Assembly: GCF_004028095.1 (NCBI RefSeq)
Contig: NZ_SBHM01000007.1
Span: 2,914,001 to 2,978,000 of the forward strand
DNA length: 64,000 bases
DNA from: Paenarthrobacter ureafaciens
Lineage (GTDB): Bacteria; Actinomycetota; Actinomycetes; Actinomycetales; Micrococcaceae
Direction: 5' to 3'
Every line of letters starts with the position of its first letter. Position 1 is the first letter of the stretch. The position numbers were made by a program, and so were the translations under genes. Below the pieces are notes generated by a model. It ran no database searches. It worked only from the letters and a program-made list of their open reading frames with translations, and was not told the origin of the DNA. Positions 1 to 12,724 of the stretch are shown here, piece after piece.

Positions 1-627
1 CAGCCGCTGCACATCGCGGCGGTCCTGACCGGCCATGATTCGCCGGCTGCCGCGACGCACACGCCGCGTGCCTGGGACTGGGCCGATGCCTTGGATGTTG
101 CGCGGCTGATTGCCGACGTCCTTGGGGTTGAGCTGGTAGTCAGCCAGGGCAGCCACCAGGCCTTCCACCCGGGCCGGGCTGCCCGTCTGGCACTGCGCAG
201 CGGTGACGTCGTGGGCTACGCCGGCGAACTGCACCCCAAGCTTTTGGCCGCCCACGACATGCCTGCGCGCTCCGTGGCGATGGAGATCAACGTCGAAGCG
301 CTCTTTGAGGCTGCTGCTGACGTGATCGTCGCCAAGCACATCTCGGGCTTCCCCGTGGCCACCCAGGATGTGGCCTTGGTGGTCCCGCAGGATGTGCCCG
401 CCGATGACGTCCTTGCCGCGCTTCGGGAGGGCGCAGGAGTGCTGCTGGAAGACGTGGCACTGTTCGATGTCTACTCGGGGCCGGGCATCGAAGAGGGTAA
501 GAAGTCTTTGGCCTTCGGACTGCGCTTCCGCGCTGATGACCGTACCCTGACGGCAGATGAAGCTTCAGAGGCCCGGTCAGCTGCGGTGGCTGTTGCTGCC
601 GAACGCTGTGGAGCCGTCCAGCGCTAG
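1..627 (+). CDS. pheT: Phenylalanine-tRNA ligase beta subunit, C-terminal part (5' end outside window)
   Basis: The frame is open from base 1, so the gene starts upstream of the window; only about 208 C-terminal residues are here. PheT is the beta subunit of the alpha2-beta2 synthetase that charges tRNA-Phe. The last ~95 residues, beginning near SGFPVATQDVALVV, match the FDX-ACB anticodon-binding domain, which ends with the typical KKSLAFGLRFRADDRTLT segment. The preceding part resembles the region before that domain (LHPK..., AMEINVEALF). It lies directly upstream of the arginine region, as pheT does in mycobacteria. A strong terminator follows the stop codon. Confidence 0.95.
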   Translation, partial: QPLHIAAVLTGHDSPAAATHTPRAWDWADALDVARLIADVLGVELVVSQGSHQAFHPGRAARLALRSGDVVGYAGELHPKLLAAHDMPARSVAMEINVEALFEAAADVIVAKHISGFPVATQDVALVVPQDVPADDVLAALREGAGVLLEDVALFDVYSGPGIEEGKKSLAFGLRFRADDRTLTADEASEARSAAVAVAAERCGAVQR

Positions 628-647
628 CAGTGCTGTCAGGGAAGTGA

Positions 648-695
648 AAGGCCCTGACAACCGTTCCGTTATGGATTCGGTTGTCAGGGCCTTTT
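648..695 (+). terminator. Rho-independent terminator after pheT
   Basis: A near-perfect hairpin with arms AAAGGCCCTGACAACC and GGTTGTCAGGGCCTTT is followed by a short T run. It sits 20 bases after the pheT stop and also faces the 3' end of the convergent oxidoreductase gene, so it may serve both. Confidence 0.85.
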
Positions 696-730
696 GTCGC
701 TTCAGGGCCTGGGTGGTGTCCCGGTCGCGG

Positions 731-1696
731 CTAGGGGAGGAGCAGCACCTTGCCGGTGGTCTTCCGGCCTTCCAGGTCCCTGTGGGCCTGGGCTGCTTCT
801 GCCAGCGGGTAGGTGGCGCCGACCCGGACGGACAACGTGCCGTTGGCGGCGGCGTCGAAAATTTCTGCGGCCCGCCAGCGCCGTTCGTGGGCGTTCTGGA
901 CAAAGTGGCCCATCGTGGGACGCGTCAGGGAGAGCGAACCTCCGGCGTTGAGCCGCTGGGGATCGAACGGTGGAACGGGCCCGGAAGCCGCTCCGAACAG
1001 CACCATGGCGCCGCGGATCCGCAGGCTTCTCAGGGAATCGTCGAAAGTGTCCTTGCCGACGCCGTCGTACACCACATTCACGCCCTCACCGTCGGTGAGT
1101 TCCCGTACCTTGTCCGCAAAACCCTCGTAGCGCAGGACCTCATCGGCTCCCGCAAGCCGGGAAAGTTCGGCTTTTTCGTCCGAAGAAACGGTGGTGATGA
1201 CCCTGGCTCCGCGTGCCTTCAGCAGCTGGGTCAGCAAGAGCCCGACGCCACCGGCGCCTGCGTGGAGCAAAACGGTGTGTCCCGGTTCCACCCGGAATGA
1301 CGAGTTCATCAGGTAGTGGGCAGTGATGCCTTGAAGCGGCAAAGCGGCTGCGGTGTGGTCATCAACCCCGGCCGGGACAGGCAGGGCCTTATCGACATCC
1401 ACTACGGCGTACTCGGCGTAGGTCTTGGTTGCTTCCGCGGTGGCTACCCTGTCGCCAACAGCAAAATCTTCGACGCCTTCGCCCACCGCTTCAATGGTTC
1501 CGGCGGCTTCTGCGCCGGGAGTGAAAGGGTATTGAACCTTGTAGATCCCGCTGCGCTGGTAGGTCTCGATGAAGTTGACGCCGGCCGCCGCGACCTTGAT
1601 CAGCAGCTGGCCTGCGCCTGGGACGGGAGGTTCGACTGAAGCGTACTCGAGGACTTCAGGTCCTCCCGGTTTGTTGGCAACAATGGCGTGCGACAT
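731..1696 (-). CDS. NADPH:quinone reductase, zeta-crystallin-like (MDR superfamily)
   Basis: This 321-residue protein belongs to the zinc-free medium-chain dehydrogenase/reductase family that reduces quinones with NADPH. The N-terminal GroES-like half shows the family pattern GVNFIETYQRSG and PFTPGAEAAGTIEAVG. The Rossmann half carries LLHAGAGGVGLLLTQLLKA, the NADPH-binding glycine motif of the quinone-reductase branch. The length is normal for the family. The ATG start is supported by GAGGAG six bases upstream. It stands alone, convergent with pheT. The true substrate cannot be told from sequence. Confidence 0.88.
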   Translation of the reverse strand: MSHAIVANKPGGPEVLEYASVEPPVPGAGQLLIKVAAAGVNFIETYQRSGIYKVQYPFTPGAEAAGTIEAVGEGVEDFAVGDRVATAEATKTYAEYAVVDVDKALPVPAGVDDHTAAALPLQGITAHYLMNSSFRVEPGHTVLLHAGAGGVGLLLTQLLKARGARVITTVSSDEKAELSRLAGADEVLRYEGFADKVRELTDGEGVNVVYDGVGKDTFDDSLRSLRIRGAMVLFGAASGPVPPFDPQRLNAGGSLSLTRPTMGHFVQNAHERRWRAAEIFDAAANGTLSVRVGATYPLAEAAQAHRDLEGRKTTGKVLLLP

Positions 1697-1781
1697 GGTG
1701 GCTCCTCACTCCGGGACGGTCCTTCCGGTGCCCGGTTCCAGGTTCCATCCTAGGGACGGACTGGACGCGACCGCGAAATTC

Positions 1782-2936
1782 CTAGCGTCGTCCGTGGGTT
1801 GAGGCCACCGGGCAATCGAAGCCGCGCCCGGCCGCCAGGCCTACCTCGTTCAGGTACCTGACCACTATTCCGTAGGACCCGGCCAGGGACGTTTCCGTGT
1901 AGGGGATGGAGTGCTTGGCGCAGAATGCACGCACTATTCCGGCTGCCTGGTGCAGGTGCGGGCGGGCCATATCCGGGAACAGGTGGTGCTCCACCTGCCT
2001 GTTGAGGCCGCCGAGGAGGAAGTCCATGAAGCGGCCGCCGGCGATGTTCCGTGAGGTCAGGACTTGCCTGCTGAGGAAATCCACCCGGCTCTCTTTCGGC
2101 AGGACCGGCATCCCCTTGTGGTTGGGCGCGAAGGAGGCACCCATATAGAAGCCGTACACCATGATTTGCACGCCGAGGAATGCGAACGCCATGCCGATGG
2201 GCAGGAATGTGAAGGCCAGAACGGGCAATGCGGCAAGCCGGGCCACGAGGATAGGGGTCTCTACCCAGCGGTGACGGACTTTGCCCCGGCTGAAGACGTA
2301 TCGAAGGGAATCGAACTGGAGGCTGATGCCGAGCAGTGTGAGGAGCGGAAAGAAGAACCAGCCTTGCTTCCGGGTGAGGAACGCCAAGGGTCCTTTGCGT
2401 TGCGCGGCGGCCTCTTCGTAGAACACCAGGGCGTTGTTCCGGATGTCCGGATCCTTGGAAATAACGTTCGGGTGGTTGTGGTGGGCTCCGTGTTTCTGTT
2501 CCCACCACGAATAGCTGATGCCTGCCACCCCAGTAGCCAACAGGCGGGCGGACCAGTCATTGGCGCGGCGGGATGCGAAAATCTGCTTGTGGCCGGCCTC
2601 GTGGGCCAGGAAGCTCAGTTGCGTACAGAAGATCCCCAGGGCTGCGGCGATCAGCAGTTGATACCAGGAGTCGCCGATGAGTGCGAAGCCCAGCCAGGTA
2701 CCTGCCATGAGGAGCATCAAGGCCACGAAAAGCCAGATGTAGAAGCCGCTGCGGCGTTCGAGCAGCCCGGCTTTCTTGACGCTCTTCAGGAGTTCCGAAT
2801 AGCTCTGGACCACCGGGTTGGGTTGGATTGCGCGAACTTTGGGCCGCTCAGATGTGGAAGTGGGTGCCAAGAATGTGCCCCGTATCGATAACGGGCAACG
2901 CTGCAGCCGACGTTCGGACTGCACGGTCTGGATCAC
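1782..2936 (-). CDS. Membrane fatty acid desaturase (acyl-lipid/acyl-CoA type)
   Basis: An integral-membrane di-iron fatty acid desaturase. The three histidine clusters are present: HEAGH at residues ~112-116, HGAHH at ~149-153 and QVEHH at ~314-318. Hydrophobic pairs lie at about 66-105 and 192-260, the usual four-helix layout. The QVEHH form of the third box is typical of front-end/delta-type and actinobacterial DesA3-like enzymes. The start is uncertain: the GTG used here has GGAGG directly against it with no spacer, and the first ~40 residues are not conserved-looking, so translation may begin further in. It is divergent from argC. Position and number of the double bond cannot be inferred. 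Confidence 0.9.
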   Translation of the reverse strand: MIQTVQSERRLQRCPLSIRGTFLAPTSTSERPKVRAIQPNPVVQSYSELLKSVKKAGLLERRSGFYIWLFVALMLLMAGTWLGFALIGDSWYQLLIAAALGIFCTQLSFLAHEAGHKQIFASRRANDWSARLLATGVAGISYSWWEQKHGAHHNHPNVISKDPDIRNNALVFYEEAAAQRKGPLAFLTRKQGWFFFPLLTLLGISLQFDSLRYVFSRGKVRHRWVETPILVARLAALPVLAFTFLPIGMAFAFLGVQIMVYGFYMGASFAPNHKGMPVLPKESRVDFLSRQVLTSRNIAGGRFMDFLLGGLNRQVEHHLFPDMARPHLHQAAGIVRAFCAKHSIPYTETSLAGSYGIVVRYLNEVGLAAGRGFDCPVASTHGRR

Positions 2937-2983
2937 CCTCCATTAAGCATACCGGCAATGTCCTAACAAACGCGATGCTGTAG

Positions 2984-3027
2984 GCATGCATAAATATCGG
3001 CCCCGATGAATACTTTTGCTGTATTAT
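2984..3027 (+). promoter_or_regulatory. Arginine operon promoter with ARG-box-like sequences (candidate)
   Basis: Two AT-rich segments that resemble ArgR half-boxes, GCATGCATAAATATCGG (2984-3000) and TGAATACTTTTGCT (3007-3020), precede argC. A TATTAT hexamer at 3022-3027 ends seven bases before the argC ATG at 3035, which would give a leaderless or nearly leaderless transcript. The operon encodes ArgR itself, so feedback control is expected. No good -35 hexamer is visible. The assignment is inference. Confidence 0.5.
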
Positions 3028-3034
3028 GGGGCTC

Positions 3035-4078
3035 ATGACTATTTCTGTTGCTGTCTCCGGTGCCAGTGGCTATGCCGGGGGAGAAGTGCTGCGCCTGCTG
3101 GCCAACCATCCCAACGTCACCATCGGCGCCATTACGGCGCACAGCAACGCCGGTTCCAGACTAGGCGAGTTACAGCCGCATCTCCATGGGCTGGCCAGCC
3201 GGATCCTGGAAGACACCACCGTGGAGAACCTGGCCGGGCATGACGTCGTGTTCCTCGCCCTTCCGCACGGTGCCTCCGCGGAGATTGCCGCGCAACTGCC
3301 GGAAGGAACAATGGTCATCGACGCCGGAGCGGACCACCGTTTGCAGGACGCCGCCGCGTGGGAAAAGTTCTACGGATCCGCCCATGCAGGTACTTGGCCG
3401 TACGGCCTGCCCGAACTCCCGGGCCAGCGCGAGGCGCTGAAGGGCGCAACGCGGATCGCCGTTCCCGGCTGCTACCCGACGTCGTCGCTGCTGGCGTTGG
3501 CGCCGGGCTTCGCCAGCAACCTCCTCCAGGCGGACGACGTCGTCATTGTCTCCGCGTCCGGAACCTCCGGTGCCGGCAAGGCAGCGAAGGTGAACCTCAT
3601 TGGTTCCGAGGTCATGGGCTCCATGAGCCCGTACGGCGTGGGTGGCGGACACCGCCACACGCCGGAAATCGAACAGGGACTCAGCAACGCCGCAGGCGAA
3701 CCCGTAACGGTGTCCTTCACGCCCACGCTGGCGCCCATGAGCCGCGGCATTCTGACGACGGCCACCGCGAAAGTGCGGCCGCAGGCAGGACGCAGCGTGA
3801 CAGCCTCCGAGCTGCGCCAGGCATGGGCCGACGCCTACGACGACGAGCCGTTCGTTCACCTTCTGCCGGAGGGGCAGTGGCCCAGTACCAAGTCCGTGCA
3901 GGGCTCCAACCACGCCGTCATGCAGTTGGCTTTCGATGCCCACACCGGCCGGGTGATCGTCACCTGCGCCATCGATAACCTCACCAAGGGAACTGCCGGC
4001 GGTGCCGTGCAGTCAATGAACATTGCCCTCGGCCTGGATGAAACCGCCGGCCTGAACCTGCAGGGAGTTGCACCGTGA
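3035..4078 (+). CDS. argC: N-acetyl-gamma-glutamyl-phosphate reductase
   Basis: Third step of arginine biosynthesis: NADPH-dependent reduction of N-acetylglutamyl phosphate to the semialdehyde. The N-terminal Rossmann motif is [19 protein letters not shown], and the catalytic cysteine lies in [13 protein letters not shown]. The C-terminal part has [12 protein letters not shown] and [13 protein letters not shown], both diagnostic of ArgC. I chose the ATG at 3035 (MTISVAVSG); another in-frame ATG at 3026 lies inside the presumed -10 box. First gene of an eight-gene operon; its TGA overlaps the GTG of argJ. Confidence 0.96.
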   Translation: MTISVAVSGASGYAGGEVLRLLANHPNVTIGAITAHSNAGSRLGELQPHLHGLASRILEDTTVENLAGHDVVFLALPHGASAEIAAQLPEGTMVIDAGADHRLQDAAAWEKFYGSAHAGTWPYGLPELPGQREALKGATRIAVPGCYPTSSLLALAPGFASNLLQADDVVIVSASGTSGAGKAAKVNLIGSEVMGSMSPYGVGGGHRHTPEIEQGLSNAAGEPVTVSFTPTLAPMSRGILTTATAKVRPQAGRSVTASELRQAWADAYDDEPFVHLLPEGQWPSTKSVQGSNHAVMQLAFDAHTGRVIVTCAIDNLTKGTAGGAVQSMNIALGLDETAGLNLQGVAP

Positions 4079-5241
4079 CCATTACCGCCCCCAAGGGATT
4101 CCGCGCCTCTGGAATCACAGCCGGCATCAAGGCATCAGGCAATCCGGACCTGGCCCTCGTTGTCAATGACGGCCCGCAGAAAGCAGCGGCCGCAGTCTTC
4201 ACGTCCAATCGTGTTGCCGCAGCTCCCGTGCATTGGTCGCGCCAGGTTGTCACGGACGGCCGCGTTGACGCCGTCGTCCTGAATTCGGGCGGCGCCAACG
4301 CCTGCACGGGTCCGCAGGGTTTCCAGAACACCCACGCCACCGCAGAGAAAGTGGCCGAGGTGCTGGGAGTCTCAGCTTCCGACGTCGTGGTGTGTTCCAC
4401 CGGCCTGATCGGCGAGCAGCTCCCCATGGACAAGATCCTCCCGGGTGTCGAAGCGGCAGCCAAGGAACTGAGCGAGGACGGCGGCAGTGCCGCGGCCACC
4501 GCAATCATGACCACGGACAGCGTCTCCAAGGAAGCTGTCTTCACGGGCAAGGACGCACAGGGCAAGTCCTTCACCGTGGGTGGCATCGCCAAGGGCGCAG
4601 GCATGCTCGCCCCGGGCCTCGCCACCATGCTGGTGGTCCTCACCACCGACGCCGAGGTGCCGGCCAACGAACTCGACGTCGTCCTCCGCGACGCCACGCG
4701 CGTCACCTTCGACCGTGCTGATTCCGATGGCTGCATGTCCACCAACGACACCGTGGTGTTGCTTGCCTCAGGAGCGTCGGAAGCACTGCCCTCCGCCGAG
4801 CAGCTCAGCGAAGCCGTCACCAACGTGTGCGCCGATCTCGCCCGGAAGCTGATTGGGGATGCCGAAGGCGCCAGCCACGACATCGCCATCCGCACTTTCA
4901 ATGCAGCCAGCGAACGCGACGCTGAAATCGTCAGCCGGGCAGTAGCCCGCTCCAACCTGTTCAAGGCCGCCATTTTCGGGAAGGACCCCAACTGGGGGCG
5001 GGTCTTGTCAGCAGTGGGCACCACCGATGCCGTCTTCGAAGCAGACCAGCTGAACGTGTCCATGAACGGCGTCCAGATCTGCCGCAACGGCGCCATTGGT
5101 GATGACCGCAACCTCGTGGACCTCGAACCGCGTGAAGTCCGGGTGGACATCGACCTCCAGGCAGGCGACGCCGAGGCCACCATCTGGACCAACGACCTCA
5201 CGCACGACTACGTGCATGAGAACAGCGCGTACTCGAGCTAA
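4075..5241 (+). CDS. argJ: Bifunctional glutamate N-acetyltransferase / ornithine acetyltransferase
   Basis: ArgJ transfers the acetyl group from N-acetylornithine to glutamate, making the pathway cyclic. The autocleavage site, [14 protein letters not shown], is intact, with cleavage expected before the threonine to give alpha and beta chains. [15 protein letters not shown] and the C-terminal ENSAYSS ending are typical of the family. Starts at GTG in a GTGA overlap with argC. No separate argA is seen nearby, consistent with ArgJ doing both acetyl transfers, though that is inference. Confidence 0.96.
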   Translation: MTITAPKGFRASGITAGIKASGNPDLALVVNDGPQKAAAAVFTSNRVAAAPVHWSRQVVTDGRVDAVVLNSGGANACTGPQGFQNTHATAEKVAEVLGVSASDVVVCSTGLIGEQLPMDKILPGVEAAAKELSEDGGSAAATAIMTTDSVSKEAVFTGKDAQGKSFTVGGIAKGAGMLAPGLATMLVVLTTDAEVPANELDVVLRDATRVTFDRADSDGCMSTNDTVVLLASGASEALPSAEQLSEAVTNVCADLARKLIGDAEGASHDIAIRTFNAASERDAEIVSRAVARSNLFKAAIFGKDPNWGRVLSAVGTTDAVFEADQLNVSMNGVQICRNGAIGDDRNLVDLEPREVRVDIDLQAGDAEATIWTNDLTHDYVHENSAYSS

Positions 5242-5243
5242 GG

Positions 5244-6191
5244 ATGACCATGACCGCACACACGCGCGACACCACGTCCATGGCCGACGCCCAGGACAAA
5301 GCGGGGACCCTCATTGAGGCCCTGCCCTGGATCCAGCGCTTCGCCGGAACCACCATGGTCATCAAGTACGGCGGCAACGCCATGGTCAACGAAGAACTCC
5401 GCCGTGCCTTCGCCGAGGACATCGTGTTCCTCCACCACGTCGGGATCCACCCCGTCGTGGTCCACGGCGGCGGTCCGCAGATCAACTCCATGCTCGGACG
5501 CCTCGGCATCGAATCCGAATTCAAAGGGGGCCTCCGGGTCACCACGCCCGAGGCCATGGACGTAGTCCGCATGGTCCTCACAGGCCAAGTGGGACGCGAA
5601 CTCGTCGGGCTCATCAACTCGCACGGACCCTATGCGGTAGGTATGTCCGGGGAAGACGGCGGCCTGCTCCGTGCCGTCCGGACCGGAACCGTCGTTGACG
5701 GTGAAGAAGTGGACCTGGGCCTGGTGGGCGAGGTGATCGGCGTCGATCCCACAGGGATCAAGGACATCCTCGACGCCGGACGCATCCCCGTGATCTCCAC
5801 GGTCGCACCGGAGATCATCGACGACGCCACCGGTTTCCAGACCACGGGGCAGGTCCTCAACGTCAACGCCGATACCGCCGCAGCAGCTGTTGCTTCGGCG
5901 CTGGGAGCCTCGAAGCTCGTCATCCTCACCGACGTTGAAGGGCTCTACGCGAACTGGCCGGACAAGTCCTCGCTGATCTCGTCGCTGACGGCGTCCGAAC
6001 TCCGGGACATGCTGCCGCGCCTGGAATCGGGAATGATTCCCAAGATGGCCGCCTGCCTGAAGGCAATCGACGAGGGCGTGGAACGCGCCCACATCGTGGA
6101 CGGGCGGCTCGCCCACTCGATGCTGCTGGAAACCTTCACGACGGCGGGCATCGGCACACAGGTAGTACCGGACCAGGAAGTAAACGCATGA
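5244..6191 (+). CDS. argB: Acetylglutamate kinase
   Basis: Phosphorylates N-acetylglutamate with ATP. Visible motifs are VIKYGGNAM (phosphate-binding lysine and glycines), [26 protein letters not shown] and [15 protein letters not shown], all in the amino acid kinase fold. Length of 315 residues is normal, with an N-terminal stretch before the core as in arginine-inhibited ArgB forms, so feedback inhibition by arginine is plausible. Starts two bases after argJ; a second in-frame ATG at 5250 is possible. Its stop overlaps argD by ATGA. Confidence 0.96.
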   Translation: MTMTAHTRDTTSMADAQDKAGTLIEALPWIQRFAGTTMVIKYGGNAMVNEELRRAFAEDIVFLHHVGIHPVVVHGGGPQINSMLGRLGIESEFKGGLRVTTPEAMDVVRMVLTGQVGRELVGLINSHGPYAVGMSGEDGGLLRAVRTGTVVDGEEVDLGLVGEVIGVDPTGIKDILDAGRIPVISTVAPEIIDDATGFQTTGQVLNVNADTAAAAVASALGASKLVILTDVEGLYANWPDKSSLISSLTASELRDMLPRLESGMIPKMAACLKAIDEGVERAHIVDGRLAHSMLLETFTTAGIGTQVVPDQEVNA

Positions 6192-7456
6192 GCAGCAACG
6201 AAACACAGTTGGCGGAAGCCGCGGCGTCGACGCTTGTCACCCAAAGTTCAGGCGCCGACTGGCTGGCCCGTTACTCGTCCTCGCTCATGGGCGTCTTCGG
6301 CACGCCGCAACGGGTGCTCGTCCGTGGCGCCGGTTGCCTCGTCTGGGACGCGGACGGCAAGGAATACCTTGACCTCCTCGGCGGCATCGCCGTCAACGCC
6401 CTCGGCCACGCGCACCCGTTCGTGACGTCCGTGATCTCGAGCCAGCTGTCCACGCTCGGGCACGTTTCCAACTTCTTCACCAGCCCGACGCAGATCGCGC
6501 TCGCGGAGAAGCTCCTGGCCATCAGCCACGCACCGGCCGGTTCCAAGGTGTTCTTCGCCAACTCCGGAACCGAAGCCAACGAGGCAGCCTTCAAGCTGGC
6601 CCGCCGGAACAGCGGCGACGGCAAACGCACCAAGATCCTTGCCCTCGAAGGCGCCTTCCACGGCCGCACCATGGGGGCCCTCGCCCTCACCGCCAAGGAA
6701 GCGTACCGGGCACCGTTCGAACCCCTGCCCGGCGGCGTGGTCCACATCCCGTTCGGCGACATAGAGGCCCTGCGTGCCGCCGTCGACGATTCCACCGCCG
6801 CAGTGTTCCTGGAACCCATCCAGGGTGAGGCGGGCGTGCGTCCGCTCGGCGCCGACTACCTCCGGGCAGCCCGCGAGGCAACCACCGCAGCCGGCGCGCT
6901 CCTGATCCTGGACGAAGTCCAGACGGGCATCGGCCGCACCGGCAAATGGCTCGCCAGCGAAGACGCCGGAATTGTTCCGGACGCCATCACGCTCGCCAAG
7001 GGCCTGGGCGGCGGCTTCCCGATCGGCGCCCTGGTGACGTTCGGAAGTACGACGTCGGCCCTGCTCACCGCCGGGCAGCACGGCACCACCTTCGGCGGGA
7101 ACCCGGTGGCAACCGCCGCGGCGCTCGCGACGCTGCACGCCATCGAAAGCCAGGGCGTGCTGCAGAACGTGCAGTCTGTGGGGGAGTACCTGCGAACCGG
7201 AATTGCCGCCGTCGAAGGCGTCACCGAAGTCCGCGGAGAAGGCCTGCTGATCGGCTTCGACCTGACAGCCGGCATTGCCCCCGCAATGGTCACGGCAGCC
7301 TTGGACGCCGGGTTCATCATCAACAGCCCCGGCCCGCGGACCATCCGCCTGGCACCACCGCTCATCCTGACCACCGAACAGGCTGACCGGTTCCTTACCG
7401 CCCTCCCTTCCTTGATCGCAACGGCTACCGCCACCACCGCTAAGGACGCACAGTGA
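6188..7456 (+). CDS. argD: Acetylornithine aminotransferase
   Basis: PLP-dependent class III aminotransferase converting N-acetylglutamate semialdehyde to N-acetylornithine. The cofactor lysine lies in [15 protein letters not shown], with [16 protein letters not shown] and [14 protein letters not shown] upstream and [13 protein letters not shown] in between. The 422-residue length is slightly longer than usual because of ~25 extra N-terminal residues. Overlaps argB by four bases and argF by a GTGA, indicating translational coupling. Confidence 0.96.
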   Translation: MSSNETQLAEAAASTLVTQSSGADWLARYSSSLMGVFGTPQRVLVRGAGCLVWDADGKEYLDLLGGIAVNALGHAHPFVTSVISSQLSTLGHVSNFFTSPTQIALAEKLLAISHAPAGSKVFFANSGTEANEAAFKLARRNSGDGKRTKILALEGAFHGRTMGALALTAKEAYRAPFEPLPGGVVHIPFGDIEALRAAVDDSTAAVFLEPIQGEAGVRPLGADYLRAAREATTAAGALLILDEVQTGIGRTGKWLASEDAGIVPDAITLAKGLGGGFPIGALVTFGSTTSALLTAGQHGTTFGGNPVATAAALATLHAIESQGVLQNVQSVGEYLRTGIAAVEGVTEVRGEGLLIGFDLTAGIAPAMVTAALDAGFIINSPGPRTIRLAPPLILTTEQADRFLTALPSLIATATATTAKDAQ

Positions 7457-8463
7457 CTACTCCTTCCACCAGCACCCGGCACTTCCTCAAGGACACGGAC
7501 CTGACGCCGGCCGAACAAGCCGAAGTCCTGGAACTGGCCGTCCGCATGAAAGCCGCCCCCTACAGCGTCCAGCCGTATGCCGCGGAGGGAAGCGGACGCA
7601 AGACGGTCGCCGTGATCTTTGACAAGACCTCCACCAGGACGCGTGTTTCCTTCGCAACCGGCGTGGCGGACATGGGCGGCAACGCGCTCATCATCAATCC
7701 GGGCGAAGCACAGATCGGGCATAAGGAGTCCGTCGAGGACACCGCCAAGGTCCTGGAGCGCATGGTGTCCACCATCGTGTGGCGCACCGGCGCCCACGCG
7801 GGCCTGGTGGCGATGGCGGAAAACTCCAAGGTGCCCGTCATCAACGCCTTGTGCGACGACTACCACCCCTGCCAGCTCCTGGCCGACCTCCTGACGGTCA
7901 AGGAGCACAAGGGAAAGCTGGCCGGACTCACCATGGCGTACCTGGGTGACGCCGCCAACAACATGGCCAACTCCTACCTGCTGGCCGGGGTGACCGCAGG
8001 GATGCATGTGCGCATCTCCGGCCCCGATGGCTACCTGCCCGCCGCGGAGATTGTGGCTGCGGCAGAGCAGCGGGCCGCAGAGACCGGAGGTTCGGTACTC
8101 ATCACCACGGACGCCAAGGAGGCCCTCAAGGGAGCCGACGTCGTGGCCACCGACACTTGGGTCTCCATGGGACAGGAAGCGGAGAAGGAAGCCCGCCTGC
8201 AACTGTTCCGGGACTACTCCGTGGACGAGGCCGCCATGGCGCAGGCAGCTCCCGACGCCGTCGTCCTGCATTGCCTCCCTGCCTACCGTGGTTACGAGAT
8301 CTCCGCCGGCGTCATCGACGGACCGCAGTCCATCGTGTGGGACGAAGCGGAGAACCGCCTCCACGCCCAGAAAGCACTCATGGCCTGGTTGATGCACCGC
8401 TCCGGGCTCGCGTTTGTCGACGGCCTCGCACCCGTCGAGGGAACCGGCGAGAGCACGTTCTAG
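7453..8463 (+). CDS. argF: Ornithine carbamoyltransferase
   Basis: Makes citrulline from ornithine and carbamoyl phosphate. The carbamoyl-phosphate loop [15 protein letters not shown], the ornithine-side motif [14 protein letters not shown] and the catalytic [10 protein letters not shown] are all present. GTG start overlaps the argD stop; the TAG stop overlaps the GTG of argR. Length of 336 residues is normal. Confidence 0.97.
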   Translation: MTTPSTSTRHFLKDTDLTPAEQAEVLELAVRMKAAPYSVQPYAAEGSGRKTVAVIFDKTSTRTRVSFATGVADMGGNALIINPGEAQIGHKESVEDTAKVLERMVSTIVWRTGAHAGLVAMAENSKVPVINALCDDYHPCQLLADLLTVKEHKGKLAGLTMAYLGDAANNMANSYLLAGVTAGMHVRISGPDGYLPAAEIVAAAEQRAAETGGSVLITTDAKEALKGADVVATDTWVSMGQEAEKEARLQLFRDYSVDEAAMAQAAPDAVVLHCLPAYRGYEISAGVIDGPQSIVWDEAENRLHAQKALMAWLMHRSGLAFVDGLAPVEGTGESTF

Positions 8464-8999
8464 TGTCCGTCAACCCGACCGTTCCGGGCGCCAGCCCGGC
8501 CACCAAGACTGCCCGGCAGGCGCGCATCACCGCGATCCTGACGGGCGAGTCGGTGCGCTCGCAGGCAGAGCTCGCGGCCCTGCTCGCGGACGACGGCGTC
8601 CAGGTTACCCAGGCGACCCTCTCGCGGGACCTCGTGGAACTTGGTGCCGTCCGGGTGCGGGGCAAAGACGGCGCCTTGGTCTACGCCGTTCCGGGTGAAG
8701 GGGGAGAGCGGCACGCCAAGAGCGGTGTCACACAGGAGATCCTTGATGCCCGGCTCAGCCGCCTCTGCGGCGAACTGCTGGTGACGGCCGAGGCATCGGG
8801 CAACATCGTGGTCCTCCGAACACCGCCGGGTGCGGCGAATTTCCTTGCCCTGGCCATCGACCACTCCGTGATGCCGTCCGTTTTAGGTACGATCGCAGGC
8901 GACGACACCGTGATGTTGGTGGCACGCGATCCTGACGGCGGGGCGGAACTGGCGGCCCGTTTCCTGCAATTGGCCGAGGAAGCCGGACCCGGCAACTGA
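8463..8999 (+). CDS. argR: Arginine repressor ArgR
   Basis: Hexameric winged-helix regulator that senses arginine. The reading frame is open further upstream, but the gene is best started at the GTG at 8463, overlapping the argF stop, giving 178 residues. The N-terminal domain carries [22 protein letters not shown] and [20 protein letters not shown], the DNA-binding region; the C-terminal domain has [15 protein letters not shown], the arginine-binding/hexamerisation motif. Being within the operon implies autoregulation through the sequence ahead of argC. Confidence 0.95.
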   Translation: MSVNPTVPGASPATKTARQARITAILTGESVRSQAELAALLADDGVQVTQATLSRDLVELGAVRVRGKDGALVYAVPGEGGERHAKSGVTQEILDARLSRLCGELLVTAEASGNIVVLRTPPGAANFLALAIDHSVMPSVLGTIAGDDTVMLVARDPDGGAELAARFLQLAEEAGPGN

Positions 9000-9054
9000 A
9001 CGCTTTTTCTTCAAGCATTAGATACAACCAAGCAACAACCAAAGGAGCACTCTC

Positions 9055-11729
<2,675 letters not shown>

Positions 11730-11741
11730 CCTGCTTGACCC

Positions 11742-11776
11742 GGGACGGGGCGGTGCCTTCCGGCACCGTCCCGTCC
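11742..11776 (+). terminator. Terminator of the arginine operon
   Basis: Hairpin with arms GGGACGGGGCGGTGCC and GGCACCGTCCCGTCC around a TTCC loop, 12 bases after the argH stop. The T run is poor (CTTGCTTTA), as often in actinobacteria. Confidence 0.75.
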
Positions 11777-11813
11777 TTGCTTTAGCTGGCCCGCTCTTGA
11801 TTCAGGGGTGCGT

Positions 11814-11819
11814 TAGCAT
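11814..11819 (+). promoter_or_regulatory. Candidate -10 box of a leaderless promoter
   Basis: TAGCAT ends six bases before the ATG at 11826, placing the predicted transcription start on the start codon. No Shine-Dalgarno sequence is visible. No -35 match was found. Confidence 0.4.
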
Positions 11820-11825
11820 GGCGCT

Positions 11826-12569
11826 ATGACCCCGATCACAGCTGAGACGCTGCCCGCAGAGCTTCACAAAGCCGCCGGCACCGTCACCCGTCTTCTCTCC
11901 ACCATGGACGAATCGTCCGTCACCGGGCCATCTGAACTCCCCGGCTGGACACGCGGACACGTACTGGCCCACATCGTTGGAATCTCCAATGCCATGGCCC
12001 GGCAACTGGAATACGCGCAGCGGGGCGAAAAGATAGAACTGTATGACGGCGGCATGGAAGGCCGCACGAAGGCGATCGACCTTGCCGCCGGACACAGCCT
12101 CGCCGACCACACCGCTTCAGTGACCACCGCCGTCAATGCCGCAGTTGCGGCGTTCGACAGCTTGGAACCGAACGGCTGGCAGGCGCCCATCAGCTACCGC
12201 GACGGAAGGGTGTTCGACGGCGGTCTGGCGCTTTGGCGCGAACTCACCATCCATGCCTCGGACCTGGGCATGGGCTACGGGCCGGAGACGTGGAGCCGTC
12301 CCTTCTGCGAGCACTTGTTCAGCTTCCTTGAACCCCGTGTCCCGGCCGACTACAAGTTCGTCCTGCAGCCCACGGGCCTGGCCCCGCTGACCCTCGGCCA
12401 TGGCGGTACCTCCATTGCCATCACCGGGATGCTCACGGACATCGCGGCCTGGCTCGCCGGACGGGAACCGAGCCTTGGCAGCCTTCGCGCCACCGCAGCC
12501 GCCGACGGCGTGGACCTCCCGGACCTGCTGCCCTGGCCCGCAGGTGTCCCCGCCCAACCGGCCCGCTAA
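11826..12569 (+). CDS. Maleylpyruvate isomerase-family / mycothiol-dependent DinB-like protein
   Basis: A 247-residue member of the actinobacterial TIGR03083-type family in the DinB/YfiT-like four-helix fold, related to mycothiol-dependent maleylpyruvate isomerase. Visible family features are the N-terminal SELPGWTRGHVLAHI (first metal histidines) and WRELTIHASDLGMGY (third histidine), followed by the C-terminal domain with WLAGREP. Proteins of this type act in mycothiol metabolism or detoxification, but the substrate cannot be assigned. It stands alone after the arg operon; the lack of a ribosome site fits leaderless translation. Confidence 0.8.
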   Translation: MTPITAETLPAELHKAAGTVTRLLSTMDESSVTGPSELPGWTRGHVLAHIVGISNAMARQLEYAQRGEKIELYDGGMEGRTKAIDLAAGHSLADHTASVTTAVNAAVAAFDSLEPNGWQAPISYRDGRVFDGGLALWRELTIHASDLGMGYGPETWSRPFCEHLFSFLEPRVPADYKFVLQPTGLAPLTLGHGGTSIAITGMLTDIAAWLAGREPSLGSLRATAAADGVDLPDLLPWPAGVPAQPAR

Positions 12570-12575
12570 CCCCCC

Positions 12576-12659
12576 GTTCCTCTATCACTTCCCGCCGGGT
12601 TTCGGGTGTTCTTCTATCACTTCCCGCCGGTTTTCGGGTGTTCTTCCGTCACTTCCCGC
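12576..12659. repeat. Tandem repeat, 32-bp unit, about 2.6 copies (locus 1)
   Basis: Units begin at 12576, 12608 and 12640 (the last partial). Each starts GTTC(C/T)TC(T)ATCACTTCCCG and continues CCGG-TTTCGGGT. The first two units differ at only a few positions. It lies just after the stop of the isomerase-like gene. The same 32-bp periodicity and core TCTATCAC-TCCCG recur at 18732-18782. Confidence 0.8.
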
Positions 12660-12724
12660 AGAAAGGCTCGACGGCGGCGTGTGACCGCCGCCGTCGGGCG
12701 CGTGAAAGTGCGACGCGTGGCATG

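Noticed and set aside
12573..12660. The 32-bp repeats as a CRISPR array
   Set aside because: The units are directly adjacent with no variable spacers and no cas genes are present.
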